A stretch of 64,000 nt of DNA from NCBI GenBank assembly GCA_018292915.2, contig JACVVK020000085.1, positions 1,746,001 to 1,810,000 on the forward strand, written 5' to 3'. A model generated the notes under the pieces. It worked only from the letters and a program-made list of their open reading frames with translations. It was not told the DNA's origin and did not search any database. This document shows positions 32,764 through 43,719 of this stretch, piece by piece (the stretch's first letter is position 1; each line of letters starts with the position of its first letter). The position numbers and the translations under genes are program-made. This DNA comes from Batillaria attramentaria (Eukaryota > Mollusca > Gastropoda > Batillariidae).

Positions 32764-33183
32764 CAGGAACGGAACTTAGGCTCAAAGAAAGTCGTATTTC
32801 TCTAATATTAGAAGCCACAACGTCACCAAAACGGTTGCAATAGTCAAATGAAGCCTCCTTCTCTCTAGTAAATAACCTTATATATTCGAAAGCGGCGGTT
32901 TTTCATCTCAGCGTCGTTAGGAACATAACGGCTTTATAAACATACCCCGGCCTCTTGATTTTTATGAGCTACAAACTCGACCCGCCAGGCGGTGCTCCGG
33001 CTACAAGTGGTAACAGATGTTTGATGGCTCTGTTGACTATCGCCTCTTTCCACTGGTTGATACTGTAGAGATGGTGTTACTTTTAGCTTCAGGGGGAAAA
33101 GTACTGGTGGTATTCGGCATATGTTCGGTTACCGTCTTCGGATTTCCTTCATTCGAAGCCGGGAATTCTCTGTTGCAGGATCT

Positions 33184-33226
<43 letters not shown>

Positions 33227-33377
33227 GGGGGGGCTGATGTCAGTGACCGAAATATTAGTCAGTATTGAACTTGACTGAATCAGTTCGTAAACTCAGTTGA
33301 TGAGACTGACATTTCGTACGAGAACAGCGGTTACTGACGGCCCAGGCGCCCGTAGATTGTCAATATTTGAAAAGTAA
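32764..33377. other. Non-coding stretch with very long poly-G
   Basis: 33184-33225 is 42 consecutive G, then one A and seven more G. No gene is supported around it. Confidence 0.6.
33184..33233 (+). repeat. Poly-G tract (42 G + A + 7 G)
   Basis: The longest homopolymer in the window, capable of forming several stacked G-quadruplexes. The exact length may be uncertain because such tracts sequence poorly. Confidence 0.85.
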
Positions 33378-33543
33378 ATGGGTGTTTGGGGGTTTAACGT
33401 TCTTTTCCACCACATACGGGTGATATCAAGGACGGGGCAACGATGAAAAAGCCAGCACAAATATTTGGCCCCAGCCGGGATCGAACTCACGACCCGAGCA
33501 TTAGAAGTCCAACGCTCTACCATTCGACCACCCCGGCTCCCCT
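33378..33543 (-). mobile_element. tRNA-derived SINE S1, copy 10
   Basis: Minus-strand near-full copy with AATGGTAGAGCGTTGGAC and a GAGTTCGATCCC B-box. Imperfect flanking repeats (GAAAAGTAAAT and AAAAACTAAAT) may be the target-site duplication. Confidence 0.92.
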
Positions 33544-34225
33544 TAAAAACTAAATAGTACTTTAAAGTGTCATATGCCGATTCAGTGCTAACCCCAAGTT
33601 AGTCTGTACTCTATTACTAGAGTGTTAAAAACGGGAACGGTAAGCGGGATCACTGAGGCACTTGTTCTGGAAATCGCTTATTGGCGAGGGGGGGGGGGAG
33701 GAGGCTTTGCTGCTCAGTGTGCCCAAACTGACCTTTGATCTTGAAAGGGAAAATAACAATACACAAAAGAGGCAGCTTCGTCTGTTGGCTTACTGACATT
33801 AACCAGCCCGAGAGGCACCCGGCGGCCACAGTCTTTTTCAGTGTCTGTTTTTGTCGTCAGTCGGCGCCGATACGCTATATCAGTTCTTGAAGCTGAAGCT
33901 GCTCACAAAATCCATTATCTCGAATCCATGCACTGGCACTCAGCTTGGTCTGGCAAAATTCCTAAATAAACAATTCCAGGCTTTTTTTTTCTTGCTTTCA
34001 GTGATTAAGTTAAAGATATCATATCATGTCGAAATTCACTTTAAAAATTACCCAGCTCCGTCCTTGCATCTCAGTTCTAGCGCCTGAATACCCCCCCCCC
34101 CCCACTCCCCGTCTCCCCGGCACCTCATTCCCCTTTCCACACCGGCAAAAACATTGAGTGGTCCATGGCTGTTCTCAAAATGGTCTCTGCCTCTCTCTCT
34201 CTCCCGGCCTCGCCCCTCTCTCAGT

Positions 34226-34295
<70 letters not shown>

Positions 34296-34498
34296 TTAAT
34301 GAACTGAAGACGTGGTTACATCCTATATCCCTGAACTGACTGAAGCCTCCTCCTCCCCCCCCCCCCTCGCCAATAAGCGATTTCCAGAACATTGCAGTTA
34401 ACTTTCAGTTAAAATCAAACAACTTGAACATAAATGGCTTTTTTGTTTGTTGTCACAGCCATTGATGGCCGCCGCAGCAGTAGTAACATTCAGGTTGG
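33544..34498. other. Non-coding stretch
   Basis: No gene is supported. A GT then GA microsatellite lies at 34224-34288. C-rich runs at 34091-34104 and 34357-34367. Confidence 0.5.
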
Positions 34499-34499
34499 A

Positions 34500-35680
34500 T
34501 GTGCATGCAGGACCAGCCATGCATCATCACCTTCACTACACCGATCTGTATCACAGGACCAGCCATACACCACCACCCTCACCACAACTGTATCACAGGA
34601 CCAGCCATACACCACCACCTTCACCACAACTGTATCGTAGGACCAGCCATACCCCATCACCTTCAAAAGTGTATCGCAGGACCCGCAGTACACAATCACC
34701 TTCACCACAACTGTATCACAGCACCAGCTCCAGGAAACAGAGGTCACAGTTTCCGCTGTCAGTGCAGCAGACAAGGTTGGCATCTCTTCCCCATCAACAT
34801 GGAAACATCACTAAGTGTAATGAACAGTAACGAAAAAACTGTATGGCTGCAGACACAATCCGGAAAAGGTGATAATTATCTCCAGAACAGGACTGACCAT
34901 TGCAGTGCAGCAGTTGTAGAGGCACTCATACAAGATCGTCTTCACTTCCAGTCAGCAAGCTCAACCACTATACCACACCACCTTCATCACAACTGTATTG
35001 CAGGACCAGCCATACACCATCACCTTCACCATGACTGTGTCGTGGGAACAGCTGGACACCATCACCCTCACCACTACTGTACAGTAGGACCAGCCATAGA
35101 CCATCACCATCACCACAACTGTATTGTGACCTGTATGGCAGGACCAGCTGTACACCATCACCTTCATCACAACTGTATCGTTGAAACAGCGCTACCGCAA
35201 CACCTTCACCACAGTTGTATTGTAGGATCAGCCGCACTAGATCACCTTCACCACAGCTGAATCACAGGACCAGCCGTATTCATAACTGTATTACAGGACA
35301 TCACCACCTTCACCACAACTGTATCATGGGAACATCCCTACCACAACACCTACATTACAACTGTATGGTAGGACCATCACAGTACCCCATCACCTTCACC
35401 AGAACTATATTGCAGGAACAGCTGTACCAAATCACCTTCACCACAACTGTACAGCAGGACCAGCAGTACCACATCAACTTCACCACTGCCAGATCTTAGA
35501 ACCAGCTGTACACAATCACTTTCACCACAACTGTATTGCAGGACCAGCAGTACCACATCACCTTCACCACAACTGTATCTCAGGACCAGCTGTACATCAT
35601 CATCTTCACCACAACTGTATCGTGGGAAGAGCTTTACCACAACACCTTCACCACAACAGTATTGCTGGACCAGTTGTGTA
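34500..35680 (+). repeat. ~48-bp-period minisatellite
   Basis: About 25 degenerate units over 1.2 kb share CACCTTCACCACAACTGTAT followed by a variable GGACCAGC-type segment. A unique 190-bp interruption lies at about 34770-34960. Most units are 45-51 bp, near a multiple of three, so a 253-residue His-rich frame (34499-35260) and several minus-strand frames stay open. No start context, splice signals or known domain support translation. Confidence 0.88.
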
Positions 35681-35724
35681 TGGTGTACGTTATATACGTT
35701 GATTTTTTATGTTACGTGTAGTTT

Positions 35725-35806
35725 ATGTACGCGCCCTGAGCTCTTGTGAGATGGGGCGCCACAAATACCCTTTGTTGTTATTGTTATTATTATTATTGTT
35801 ATTATG
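35725..35806 (+). repeat. SINE/LINE-tail-like sequence with TTATTA run
   Basis: GCGCCCTGAGCTCTTGTGAG followed by ATGGGGCGCCACAAAT and a TTATTG/TTATTA run resembles the common animal repeat tail in which a GCGC...AAAT motif precedes ATT repeats. Only one copy is here. Confidence 0.5.
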
Positions 35807-36131
35807 TTCCACTTCACGTTCTGGCGCAGTTTCTGGTCACAGTAATCCAAGAGCCAGTATAGTGAACAGACGTTTTCCTCTGCCTTTTTTTTTGGGGGGG
35901 GGGGGGGAGTGAAGGTTAAGGGCGGGGTTTCTCGATTTCACTTCGTACACTTCGGGTTCTTGTAGTCACGTTCACGCCGGCTCCGGCGGCCGGAACAAGA
36001 AGTGGGAAACTTGGCACGTGCAACTTGTTACCTGTCGGAGGGAGGTATTGCAGTACTCAGAACGCCCTAGGGCATGGCCTGTTCCGTAATTACTGACTGA
36101 TCCCCCAAGGTACAAACACTTGCGGAGTCAC

Positions 36132-36144
36132 CTCTTGTTGCCGT
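36132..36144. repeat. Left target-site duplication of RTE element
   Basis: CTCTTGTTGCCGT, repeated exactly at 39431-39443. Confidence 0.93.
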
Positions 36145-39100
36145 CCCCATCGATGAGTGCATCCTTGCCGTTGGAGATGGGGCTTGCGTGTCTCCATGAC
36201 CCCGAGAGCTATGCTGGCGGGAGATTCGTCTCCTGGTAGGGCCACCCATGCTGGACAGGTCGAAGGGTAGAGGCCAGACGAAGCGCACTCACTGGTCCTC
36301 CAGGTTGGGGGTTTGAGTAGGGCTAACAACCCAACTCTTTAAAAAAAAGAACTTGTTACAGAAACTACAACCACAGATCTACAACGCAACTTGGTCCAGG
36401 AAGAGTCCTCTCTAGTAGAGCCCATGACGCGAGCTGGTGAAAGCCCTCGGGAAGCCAGTGCGCCGACTACTCTTCTGACGGCCAAGACCAAAGCCAGGAT
36501 AGGGACCTGGAACATCCGAACCCTATACGAAACAGGAAAGACAGCACAAGTGAGTCAAGAAATGCATAGATACAATCTGAAGCTGCTCGGCCTATGTGAG
36601 ACAAGATGGACAGGAACAGGACGCACACGACTCACCTCCGGAGACACCATCCTCTACTCCGGACACGAAGACGGCCAGCCACACATGCATGGAGTAGCGT
36701 TGCTGATGACACCTGAAGCAACACAAGCACTATTGTCCTGGGAACCAGTGTCACCAAGGATCCTGAGCGCCAGGTTCAACTCCAAGGGCAGGAAAGTCAC
36801 CATCCTCCAGTGCTACGCTCCCACCAACGTGGCGGACGAGGAAGAAAAGGAGAACTTCTACGAGCAGCTCCAAGCCGTCCTGGACAAAGCACCGAGAAGA
36901 GACCTGAAGATCCTCATGGGAGACCTCAACGCCAAAGTGGGCACCGACAACACAGACAGAGAACTCATCATGGGCAAACACGGAACAGGGACACAGAACG
37001 AGAACGGAGAGCTCTTCACAGAATTCTGCACCACCAACGACCTGGTCATCGGAGGCACCATCTTCCCGCACAAGACCATCCACAAAACCACCTGGACATC
37101 ACCGGACGGAAGAACTGTAAACCAGATCGACCACATCACCATCGGCAGGAAGTGGCGAAGAAGCTTGCTGGACGTCCGAGCAAAGCGGGGAGCTGATGCA
37201 GCCTCAGACCATCACCTCGTCATTGCAGCGATCAAGATCAAGCTGAAGGCCTACAGAGACCAGGCGGACAGACCATCTCACAAGTACAACGTGCACAGTC
37301 TGAAGGAGAGCGTCAAGACCAACGCCTTCAGGTGTGAGCTGAGGAACAGATTCAGCGCTCTTGACACACCACCTGAAGAGACAATCGAGGAGCACTGGCA
37401 TGACCTGCGAGAAACCTGGACAGCAACATGCAAGAAAGTGCTGGGAAAGAAGACGAGACAACACAAAGAGTGGCTTACATCTGACACCTGGGACCTCATC
37501 ACAGAGAGGAAACGCCTGAAAGACCTGATCAACCACACTGACGACCAAGACGACAAGCGCGACCTGCAGGCTCAATACTGGGACGTCAACCGGCAGGTCA
37601 AGAGGAGCGCAAGGAACGACAAGAGGAACTTCATCAACGACCTCACAGAAGAAGCAGAAACAGCAGCAGGACAACGGAACATGAAACGGCTCTACGAAAT
37701 AACAAGGACACTCTCTGGGAAAAATAACAACCCCACCAGACCAGTCAAAGACAAGAATGGACAAATCATCACCAAAGAGGAAGACCAAAGGACAAGGTGG
37801 GCTGAACACTTCAAGGAAACGCTCAACAGGCCTCCACCACCAGTCCCACCAGACATACCACCGGCAGCCCAGCTACTCGACATCAGCACCAACCCCCCTA
37901 CCAAGACCGAGATCATCAAAGCCATCAAGTCCCTCAAGTCTGGCAAAGCAGCAGGCCCCGACGGCATACCACCAGAAGCCCTCAAGGCCGACATCCAGAC
38001 CTCCACCGACATGCTGCACCCGCTCCTGAGGAAGATCTGGGAGAACGAGAGCGTGCCACAAGACTGGAAGAAGGGACACCTGGTAAAGCTGCCAAAGAAA
38101 GGGGACCTCTCATCCTGTAGCAACTGGCGAGGCATCATGCTCCTGTCCATACCAGGGAAGGTTCTCACCAGGATCATCCTGGAGAGGCTGAAGACCGCGC
38201 TGGACAAGACACTCCGGGAGGAACAGGCAGGATTCCGCAACGACCGATCCTGCACTGATCACATAGCCACGATGAGGATCATCATCGAGCAGTCCCTGGA
38301 GTGGCAGACCCCCCTGTACAGCACCTTCGTTGACTTCCAGAAGGCGTTCGACAGTGTTGACAGGGAGGTCATCTGGAAGCTGATGTCTCACTACGGTTTT
38401 CCACCAAAGTTTGTCAACATCATCCGACAGCTGTACGAAGATGCCACCTGCCAGGTAATCCACGACGGGAAACTGACAGAGCCGTTCACAGTACGGACCG
38501 GCGTTCGTCAAGGCTGCATCCTCTCACCCACAATCTTCCTGATGGTGGTCGACTGGGTCATGAGGCAAGCCACCGACGGCAAGAGGACAGGGATCCAGTG
38601 GACCTTCAGCAAACAGCTCGAGGACCTGGATTTCGCGGATGACATCGCCCTCCTCTCCCACAAACAACAAGATGCGCAGGAGAAGCTGAACAGAGTCGCC
38701 GAAGAAGCTGAGAAGACCGGCCTCAAGATCAACATCAGCAAGACCGAAGTCATGAGAGTCAATCACAAACAGCACGACCCCATCCAGCTGCACCAGGAAG
38801 ACATCAAAGAGGTGGACAAGTTCGTCTACCTCGGCAGCGTTGTCAGCAAGGATGGAGGAACGGACGAGGACATCAAGAGCCGCACCAACAAAGCCAGACA
38901 TGCCTTTCGCACTCTACGCCCCATCTGGAGATCCACAGCCCTATCCCTGCGAAACAAGATTCGGATCTTCAACTCAAATGTGAAGTCGGTCCTACTCTAT
39001 GGCTCGGAGACATGGCGCACCACCAAGACAAGCTCCCACAAGCTGCAAACCTTCATCAACAGATGCCTCCGCAACATTCTCAACATAAGATACCCACTGG

Positions 39101-39430
39101 TGATCACCAACCAAGACCTCTGGGAGGGAACAAGACAGGTCCCCATCGAGCAGGAGATCAAGAAAAGGAAATGGGGATGGATCGGACACACTCTGCGAAA
39201 GTCAACATCAAATGTCACCAGGCAGTCCCTTGATTGGAACCCCCAGGGAAAGCGCAAAGTGGGCCGACCGAAGCAGACCTGGCGGAGGAGTACGGACGCT
39301 GAAGCCAAGGCCGCCGGAACGACGTGGGCCGAACTAAAGAGGGCGTCCCAGAACCGAGTGCGCTGGCGGAGTGTGGTTGCAGCCCTATGTTCCCCAGGGA
39401 ATAAAGAGGATTAAGCTAAGTTAAGCTAAG
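36145..39430 (+). mobile_element. Full-length RTE-type non-LTR retrotransposon
   Basis: A 3286-bp element bounded by a perfect 13-bp target-site duplication. It has a ~280-bp 5' leader, one long ORF, and almost no 3' UTR. The ORF stop overlaps a short tandem 3' tail of TTAAGC/TAAG units (39411-39430). A single APE-RT ORF, short 3' end and tandem-repeat tail are hallmarks of the RTE clade. The perfect TSD and intact ORF mark a recent, possibly active insertion. Confidence 0.95.
36424..39414 (+). CDS. RTE endonuclease-reverse transcriptase
   Basis: The frame is open from 36391 (a TTG); I use the first ATG at 36424, giving 996 residues. Numbered from 36391, the endonuclease has TWN (39-41), a Glu in LGLCETRW (70), GDLN (177-180), IDH (246-248) and SDHH (272-275). 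The reverse transcriptase has VDFQKAFDSVD from about 647, GVRQGCILSP near 705 and FADDIALL near 748, with all catalytic Asp present. The C terminus has the conserved KWGWIGHTLRK and GKRKVGRPKQTW blocks typical of RTE-like proteins. The protein nicks target DNA and primes cDNA synthesis on the nicked end. No frameshift or stop is seen. Confidence 0.95.
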   Translation: MTRAGESPREASAPTTLLTAKTKARIGTWNIRTLYETGKTAQVSQEMHRYNLKLLGLCETRWTGTGRTRLTSGDTILYSGHEDGQPHMHGVALLMTPEATQALLSWEPVSPRILSARFNSKGRKVTILQCYAPTNVADEEEKENFYEQLQAVLDKAPRRDLKILMGDLNAKVGTDNTDRELIMGKHGTGTQNENGELFTEFCTTNDLVIGGTIFPHKTIHKTTWTSPDGRTVNQIDHITIGRKWRRSLLDVRAKRGADAASDHHLVIAAIKIKLKAYRDQADRPSHKYNVHSLKESVKTNAFRCELRNRFSALDTPPEETIEEHWHDLRETWTATCKKVLGKKTRQHKEWLTSDTWDLITERKRLKDLINHTDDQDDKRDLQAQYWDVNRQVKRSARNDKRNFINDLTEEAETAAGQRNMKRLYEITRTLSGKNNNPTRPVKDKNGQIITKEEDQRTRWAEHFKETLNRPPPPVPPDIPPAAQLLDISTNPPTKTEIIKAIKSLKSGKAAGPDGIPPEALKADIQTSTDMLHPLLRKIWENESVPQDWKKGHLVKLPKKGDLSSCSNWRGIMLLSIPGKVLTRIILERLKTALDKTLREEQAGFRNDRSCTDHIATMRIIIEQSLEWQTPLYSTFVDFQKAFDSVDREVIWKLMSHYGFPPKFVNIIRQLYEDATCQVIHDGKLTEPFTVRTGVRQGCILSPTIFLMVVDWVMRQATDGKRTGIQWTFSKQLEDLDFADDIALLSHKQQDAQEKLNRVAEEAEKTGLKINISKTEVMRVNHKQHDPIQLHQEDIKEVDKFVYLGSVVSKDGGTDEDIKSRTNKARHAFRTLRPIWRSTALSLRNKIRIFNSNVKSVLLYGSETWRTTKTSSHKLQTFINRCLRNILNIRYPLVITNQDLWEGTRQVPIEQEIKKRKWGWIGHTLRKSTSNVTRQSLDWNPQGKRKVGRPKQTWRRSTDAEAKAAGTTWAELKRASQNRVRWRSVVAALCSPGNKED

Positions 39431-39443
39431 CTCTTGTTGCCGT
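39431..39443. repeat. Right target-site duplication of RTE element
   Basis: CTCTTGTTGCCGT, identical to 36132-36144. Confidence 0.93.
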
Positions 39444-39802
39444 ACGCTCTGAGTCTGAGCAAATAGACTCTGCTCGTCAATCTAGAGTAGTTACGCACTC
39501 TGTAGCCTTTACGTCAGCCCTGTCACGTGTACATCATTATCGAGTATTTGGGGAGAAGCCTACCCCTGGTAGATACCAAGCATCACTGAGGTTCTTAGGT
39601 ATGCACTGATTGGCTTCTTCTACCCTGCCAAGCCCGGCGGCTCAGTCAAGGGAGTTACCGGCGGTAGTCGACTCGAGATGGCCGCGGGGTATTCTCAGGT
39701 TGTTGTTGTTCAGCCTGTGTTGTTTGCTGTTTTCAAGTTTCCCCGGTTTTAGTTCACGTCGGTCAGGCTCTGATTCAGCCTTCATCGGGCCCCATTACCG
39801 CA

Positions 39803-39834
<32 letters not shown>

Positions 39835-42164
39835 CACTGTACCGGAGCCTGACTAACTCAGTTGATACAGCACTGACACTGACGGCTTCATGTCATGGCC
39901 GGTCTTGAGTTGCAGTTCATGTCAGTTTTATGTTCATGTTTTATTCCGTACCCATAGTAGTATTCGTATGAGTGTTCATTTATGAAATGCGTAATACACG
40001 TGTACTCATTGCGGATTTCATTAGGCCTCAGTCTCTATGTTCTTCATATTCTTATGATATTTCACAACCTCAGGCACAATTGCCTAAAGTGAAGATATGT
40101 GTGAATTGCTCATAGTTATACATGAAGTGTGCAATGCTGATTATTCAGATTCCAGTCCAGAACAGCACTGACTCAAATATTGACTGAAGGAAGTTATAAC
40201 CGGAGATAGTGGATAACTTTGGCTACTTCTTTTGCATGTGGGATTGTTCCTTTGTTCAGGTACCTACAGTAAAATGTTACAGTATGATTTCTGAATGAAC
40301 TGCCATGGTACACTTTATGCACACCATTGCTGTATAGCCTAGCGGTTTGGAAAGCGGTATTCAATGGCATTTTTTGTGAAAATGTTCAAACACTATTGAC
40401 AGTATTTTAGGTGTTTGATCAACAGACTATGGAAAACAAATGTCTGTTTCAATAAAGAGGACCAGTTGCTCCTGTCATCATAATAGGAGTTGCATGATGT
40501 GCGGCTAGGGACATGGTTTTTGTGTCTCAATTGAGTACACAGTAGGGAAATATCCCAGCCTGAGTAGAATACATATATGGGCAACAAGCTTATTCCCATA
40601 TTTTCAAATACACAGCCTGTAGTCAAGTCAAGTCAAGTTTATTTAATTTAGGTCTTTTGCCCATACACATAGGAAGAGTGTGTGTGTGTGTGTGTGTGCC
40701 GTGTGGGGGGGGAGGGGGGGGAGGAATTCAGATGGACAATTTACCGTGGCGTGGAGGCCATGTTATGATGCCAATCAAAGTGAAACCTTGACATTAATCG
40801 TTCATTCATACCGACAACTCGAGTTATCCCATGAAGTACCGTCAGTACTGCACACGCAACACAGTGTAAATCCTGCTGCAAAGCGTCACAATACTACTTG
40901 TACAAGTCCTTATACCCCATTAATTTCGTGTAAAACACAAGAGCTTGAGTGAACCAACTACGGACATCCCTGGCCTCGGGACTTGGTTCCCGAATGACGT
41001 CCGCCGGTCACAGAGTTTTTGCTAATCACATGCGACCCAGCGCTTGCACTCGCTGATTCTGGGAGAGTTTACCCCATGCCTTTCTGTTGTGACACGATAA
41101 GGCAGTGTGAACCCCTTTAGCTGTAAACACCGAGCTCTCACGACGATGTCCTTGGATTAGGCTGCACACTCACGCTTGTTGCGCACATTGGCGTAGCGGA
41201 ACAAGTTTAGTGAAGGGCGTAAGACAGATAAGAAAGTTCAGCTGACTCGTCGGTGTGTTCGGGATAACTTGACTGAACTAAAACTGATCCTTGACTTTCA
41301 GTTTCATTAGTATTTACTGACTCAGTTTCCTGTTCGTTGGCTTGGTGCGGGCGGGTTGCCGGCTTTGAAGTGTGTTGGGAGGGGGAGGGGGCGTGGATGT
41401 CACACGAAATAGGCTTAAAAAGCGATAGAGGGAAGGGGGGTGGGGCGGTGTGGGGGGGGGGGAGGGGGGGGGGGCTATGTCAGAGCTTTGCTGAAGGGAC
41501 GCAACCGAGATTAAGCTGGAGCTCTTCGTCTTGGATTTATAAGTAATCTCCCATCTTGGTGAATAATCATGTGTGCATGTGTGTGACAGAGAGAGACGAT
41601 TAAATGATTACTGCTGTTTGTAGTCTAGCATTACCCCGTTTATTCTGACGCGTAAGAAACAAATTAATACACGTGACACTAAACATGAGTTTCAAGAAAG
41701 CAGAGAAAGAGAGGGGGGTGAGGGGGAGAGAAAGGGAGGAAGGAGCCGGGTGGGGAGAAATAATTTCACTGGTATTTCACTAAAATGCAAAATGGAAATC
41801 CGAAATGTCATCAAAGTGATTCGGGGTGGCCGAGAACGACGTACACAATGGTTTTTGCCCCTTTGTATGTCGTTCGTGACTGATTTGTCAATCCGCGACC
41901 ACCACGTACTTTCCCGACAGACGTTCCCCGGGTTGTGTTTGGTAGTGTATTGTATACAAAGACGGCAGTAACGTCAGTCTGGTAGGCAGTTACCGCATGT
42001 TTGCTGCTGGTCATATATTCACAAAATGTCCGAGAGGCTGAAGGATTAATGACCCTGCATTAGTCTTCTTTCTATATCTAAATTTGTCGTAGAATTTGGA
42101 GTTAATAATTGTTTCCAATAACTACAATTTTCATGTAATTATACTCTAAATACTGTTCTCAGGA
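39444..42164. other. Gene-poor stretch
   Basis: No gene is supported. A GAT triplet run lies at 39804-39832, a CAAGT-repeat (AGTCAAGTCAAGTTTATT) at 40625-40642, GT and G-rich runs at 40678-40722 and G-rich runs at 41450-41475. Confidence 0.5.
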
Positions 42165-43700
42165 AAGTTCACGGCGTTGCGTGGAGTACGCCGGGTGGAA
42201 TTGCCCTCACAGTATTGATCAGTCAGGCCAATCGACGTGTACGCCGCTATTCTGATCGCCTACAGCAGCTACATTTTCAAATGGTCTTTCATCAGTTCTG
42301 TTTATATAGATGGTTGGTAGGTTGGTTGGTTGGTTGGATGGTTGGTTGACTGACTGGATGGCTGGTTGGTCGGTTGGATGGTTGAATGGATTGGCTGGCT
42401 GAATGGCTGCTTGGTTACTTGACTGGCTGGTTTGTTCTTTGGTTGATTGGTTGGCTGGCTGACTGGATAGTTGGTTGGTTGGTTGGTTGGTTGGTTGGTT
42501 GGTTGGTTGGTTGGTTGGTTGGTTGGTTGGTTGACTGGCTGGTTAGTTGGTGGGTGGGGTGCGTTTTTTTAATAACCCAAGAACTGAACATCCAAACAAA
42601 AGTGAAAACCACGAAACGTTCCACAAACAAAAAGAAGCAAATCCAACATTTAAAAAAAAAAAAAAAAAAAAAAACCTAGCCCGGAACAAAACCAAACATG
42701 ACTACCGAAAAAGTAATGACAATATAGGAAATGTACCCAATAATGATGATGACGATGATCAACGAAAAAGGAGATGACAGCCAACACGCCGTGTAACGAG
42801 AACGACGGGGGGCTAGGTTATTTTTGTGTTTGAGTTTGTTGTAGTGGAGTTTTGCCAATCCTCGTTCACTTCGAACTGACCACCCGCTCCCACCCTTTTC
42901 GCGGCTTGTATTCCTATATCTATCAGACCGGCTGAATTGAAGAATCATACCGGTGACACAGCAATACATATTTTTAATGATCAATATCGTGGTCGATGTC
43001 TGAAGATATAAGATCACTGCCAATTTTATTCATGTTGCAAATATATTACTTTGTTTTGTTTTCATTTTTGTAAACGCCGGTATAGCCTGCTTTTTCAAAT
43101 AATTCTATTTTTCATCGTGTCTGAAACGAAGTAAGGTATTTACTTTTCATTTTAAACCTTAAACGGAAAGTCCCAAACGCGTGTCTCCTTTGTGTCCTGT
43201 ACCGCACTGTGAAAAAAAAAAAACACGACAGCATAATGGCCAGCTACTCGATGTTTGAACAGCGGGGAAAACCCCTCGGTCGCCACAAAGTGTGAACAAA
43301 ATAGGCATATAACCGTGTACGCGTCTGGTTTAATAATTTAAACACACACACACACACACACACACACTGTTGGCATTCTGTATTCGACACTGATGCATTA
43401 CAGGACCGGTGGACAGAACAACTCACACAAGAAACAAGATCCAAATTTGCCTTTAAACTTATCTAATCAATTACAAACATATCAATAGCTGTGTGTTTTA
43501 AAGGTGTTTTGTTGACACAGAAGGAAACTGCAAATTGTCAAGTCAGCAACATGTAGACAGTCTGAATGTGTATGAGAGAGGGCTGTTTGTTGGTGCATAT
43601 GTGTGCGTGTGTGTGTGCGTGCGCGCGCGCGCGTGCGTGTGTGTACCTAGATGTTTCGATCCAAAATGCGATAGTTTATTTAGGAGTACTGTTAATGTTA
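42165..43700 (+). repeat. Tandem segmental duplication, copy A
   Basis: Diverged blocks match copy B in order: GTGGAGTACGCCGGGTGGAA (42181) with 43743; GATGACAGCCAACACGCCG (42772) with 44211; ACACGACAGCATAATGGCCA (43224) with 44641; and GAAACTGCAAATTGTCAAG (43525) with about 45050. The offset is about 1.4-1.56 kb. No gene is recognised in either copy. Confidence 0.7.
42306..42545 (+). repeat. (GGTT)n array with GGCT/GACT variants
   Basis: About 240 bp of GGTT/GGAT/GGCT tetranucleotides, purest at 42471-42532. It lies within duplication copy A and has no counterpart in copy B. Confidence 0.93.
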
Positions 43701-43719
43701 ATTAACAGGATCATAAGAT

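Noticed and set aside
34499..35260. 253-residue His-rich protein
   Set aside because: Translation of the ~48-bp minisatellite; no domain, splice signal or start context.
36391..36423. RTE ORF start at TTG 36391
   Set aside because: The first ATG in frame (36424) is preferred; it lies upstream of the endonuclease motifs.
42216..42223. Seventh CAGT insertion (ATTGATCAGTCA)
   Set aside because: The sequence after it diverges between copies A and B, so the indel placement is ambiguous; mentioned only as weak support.
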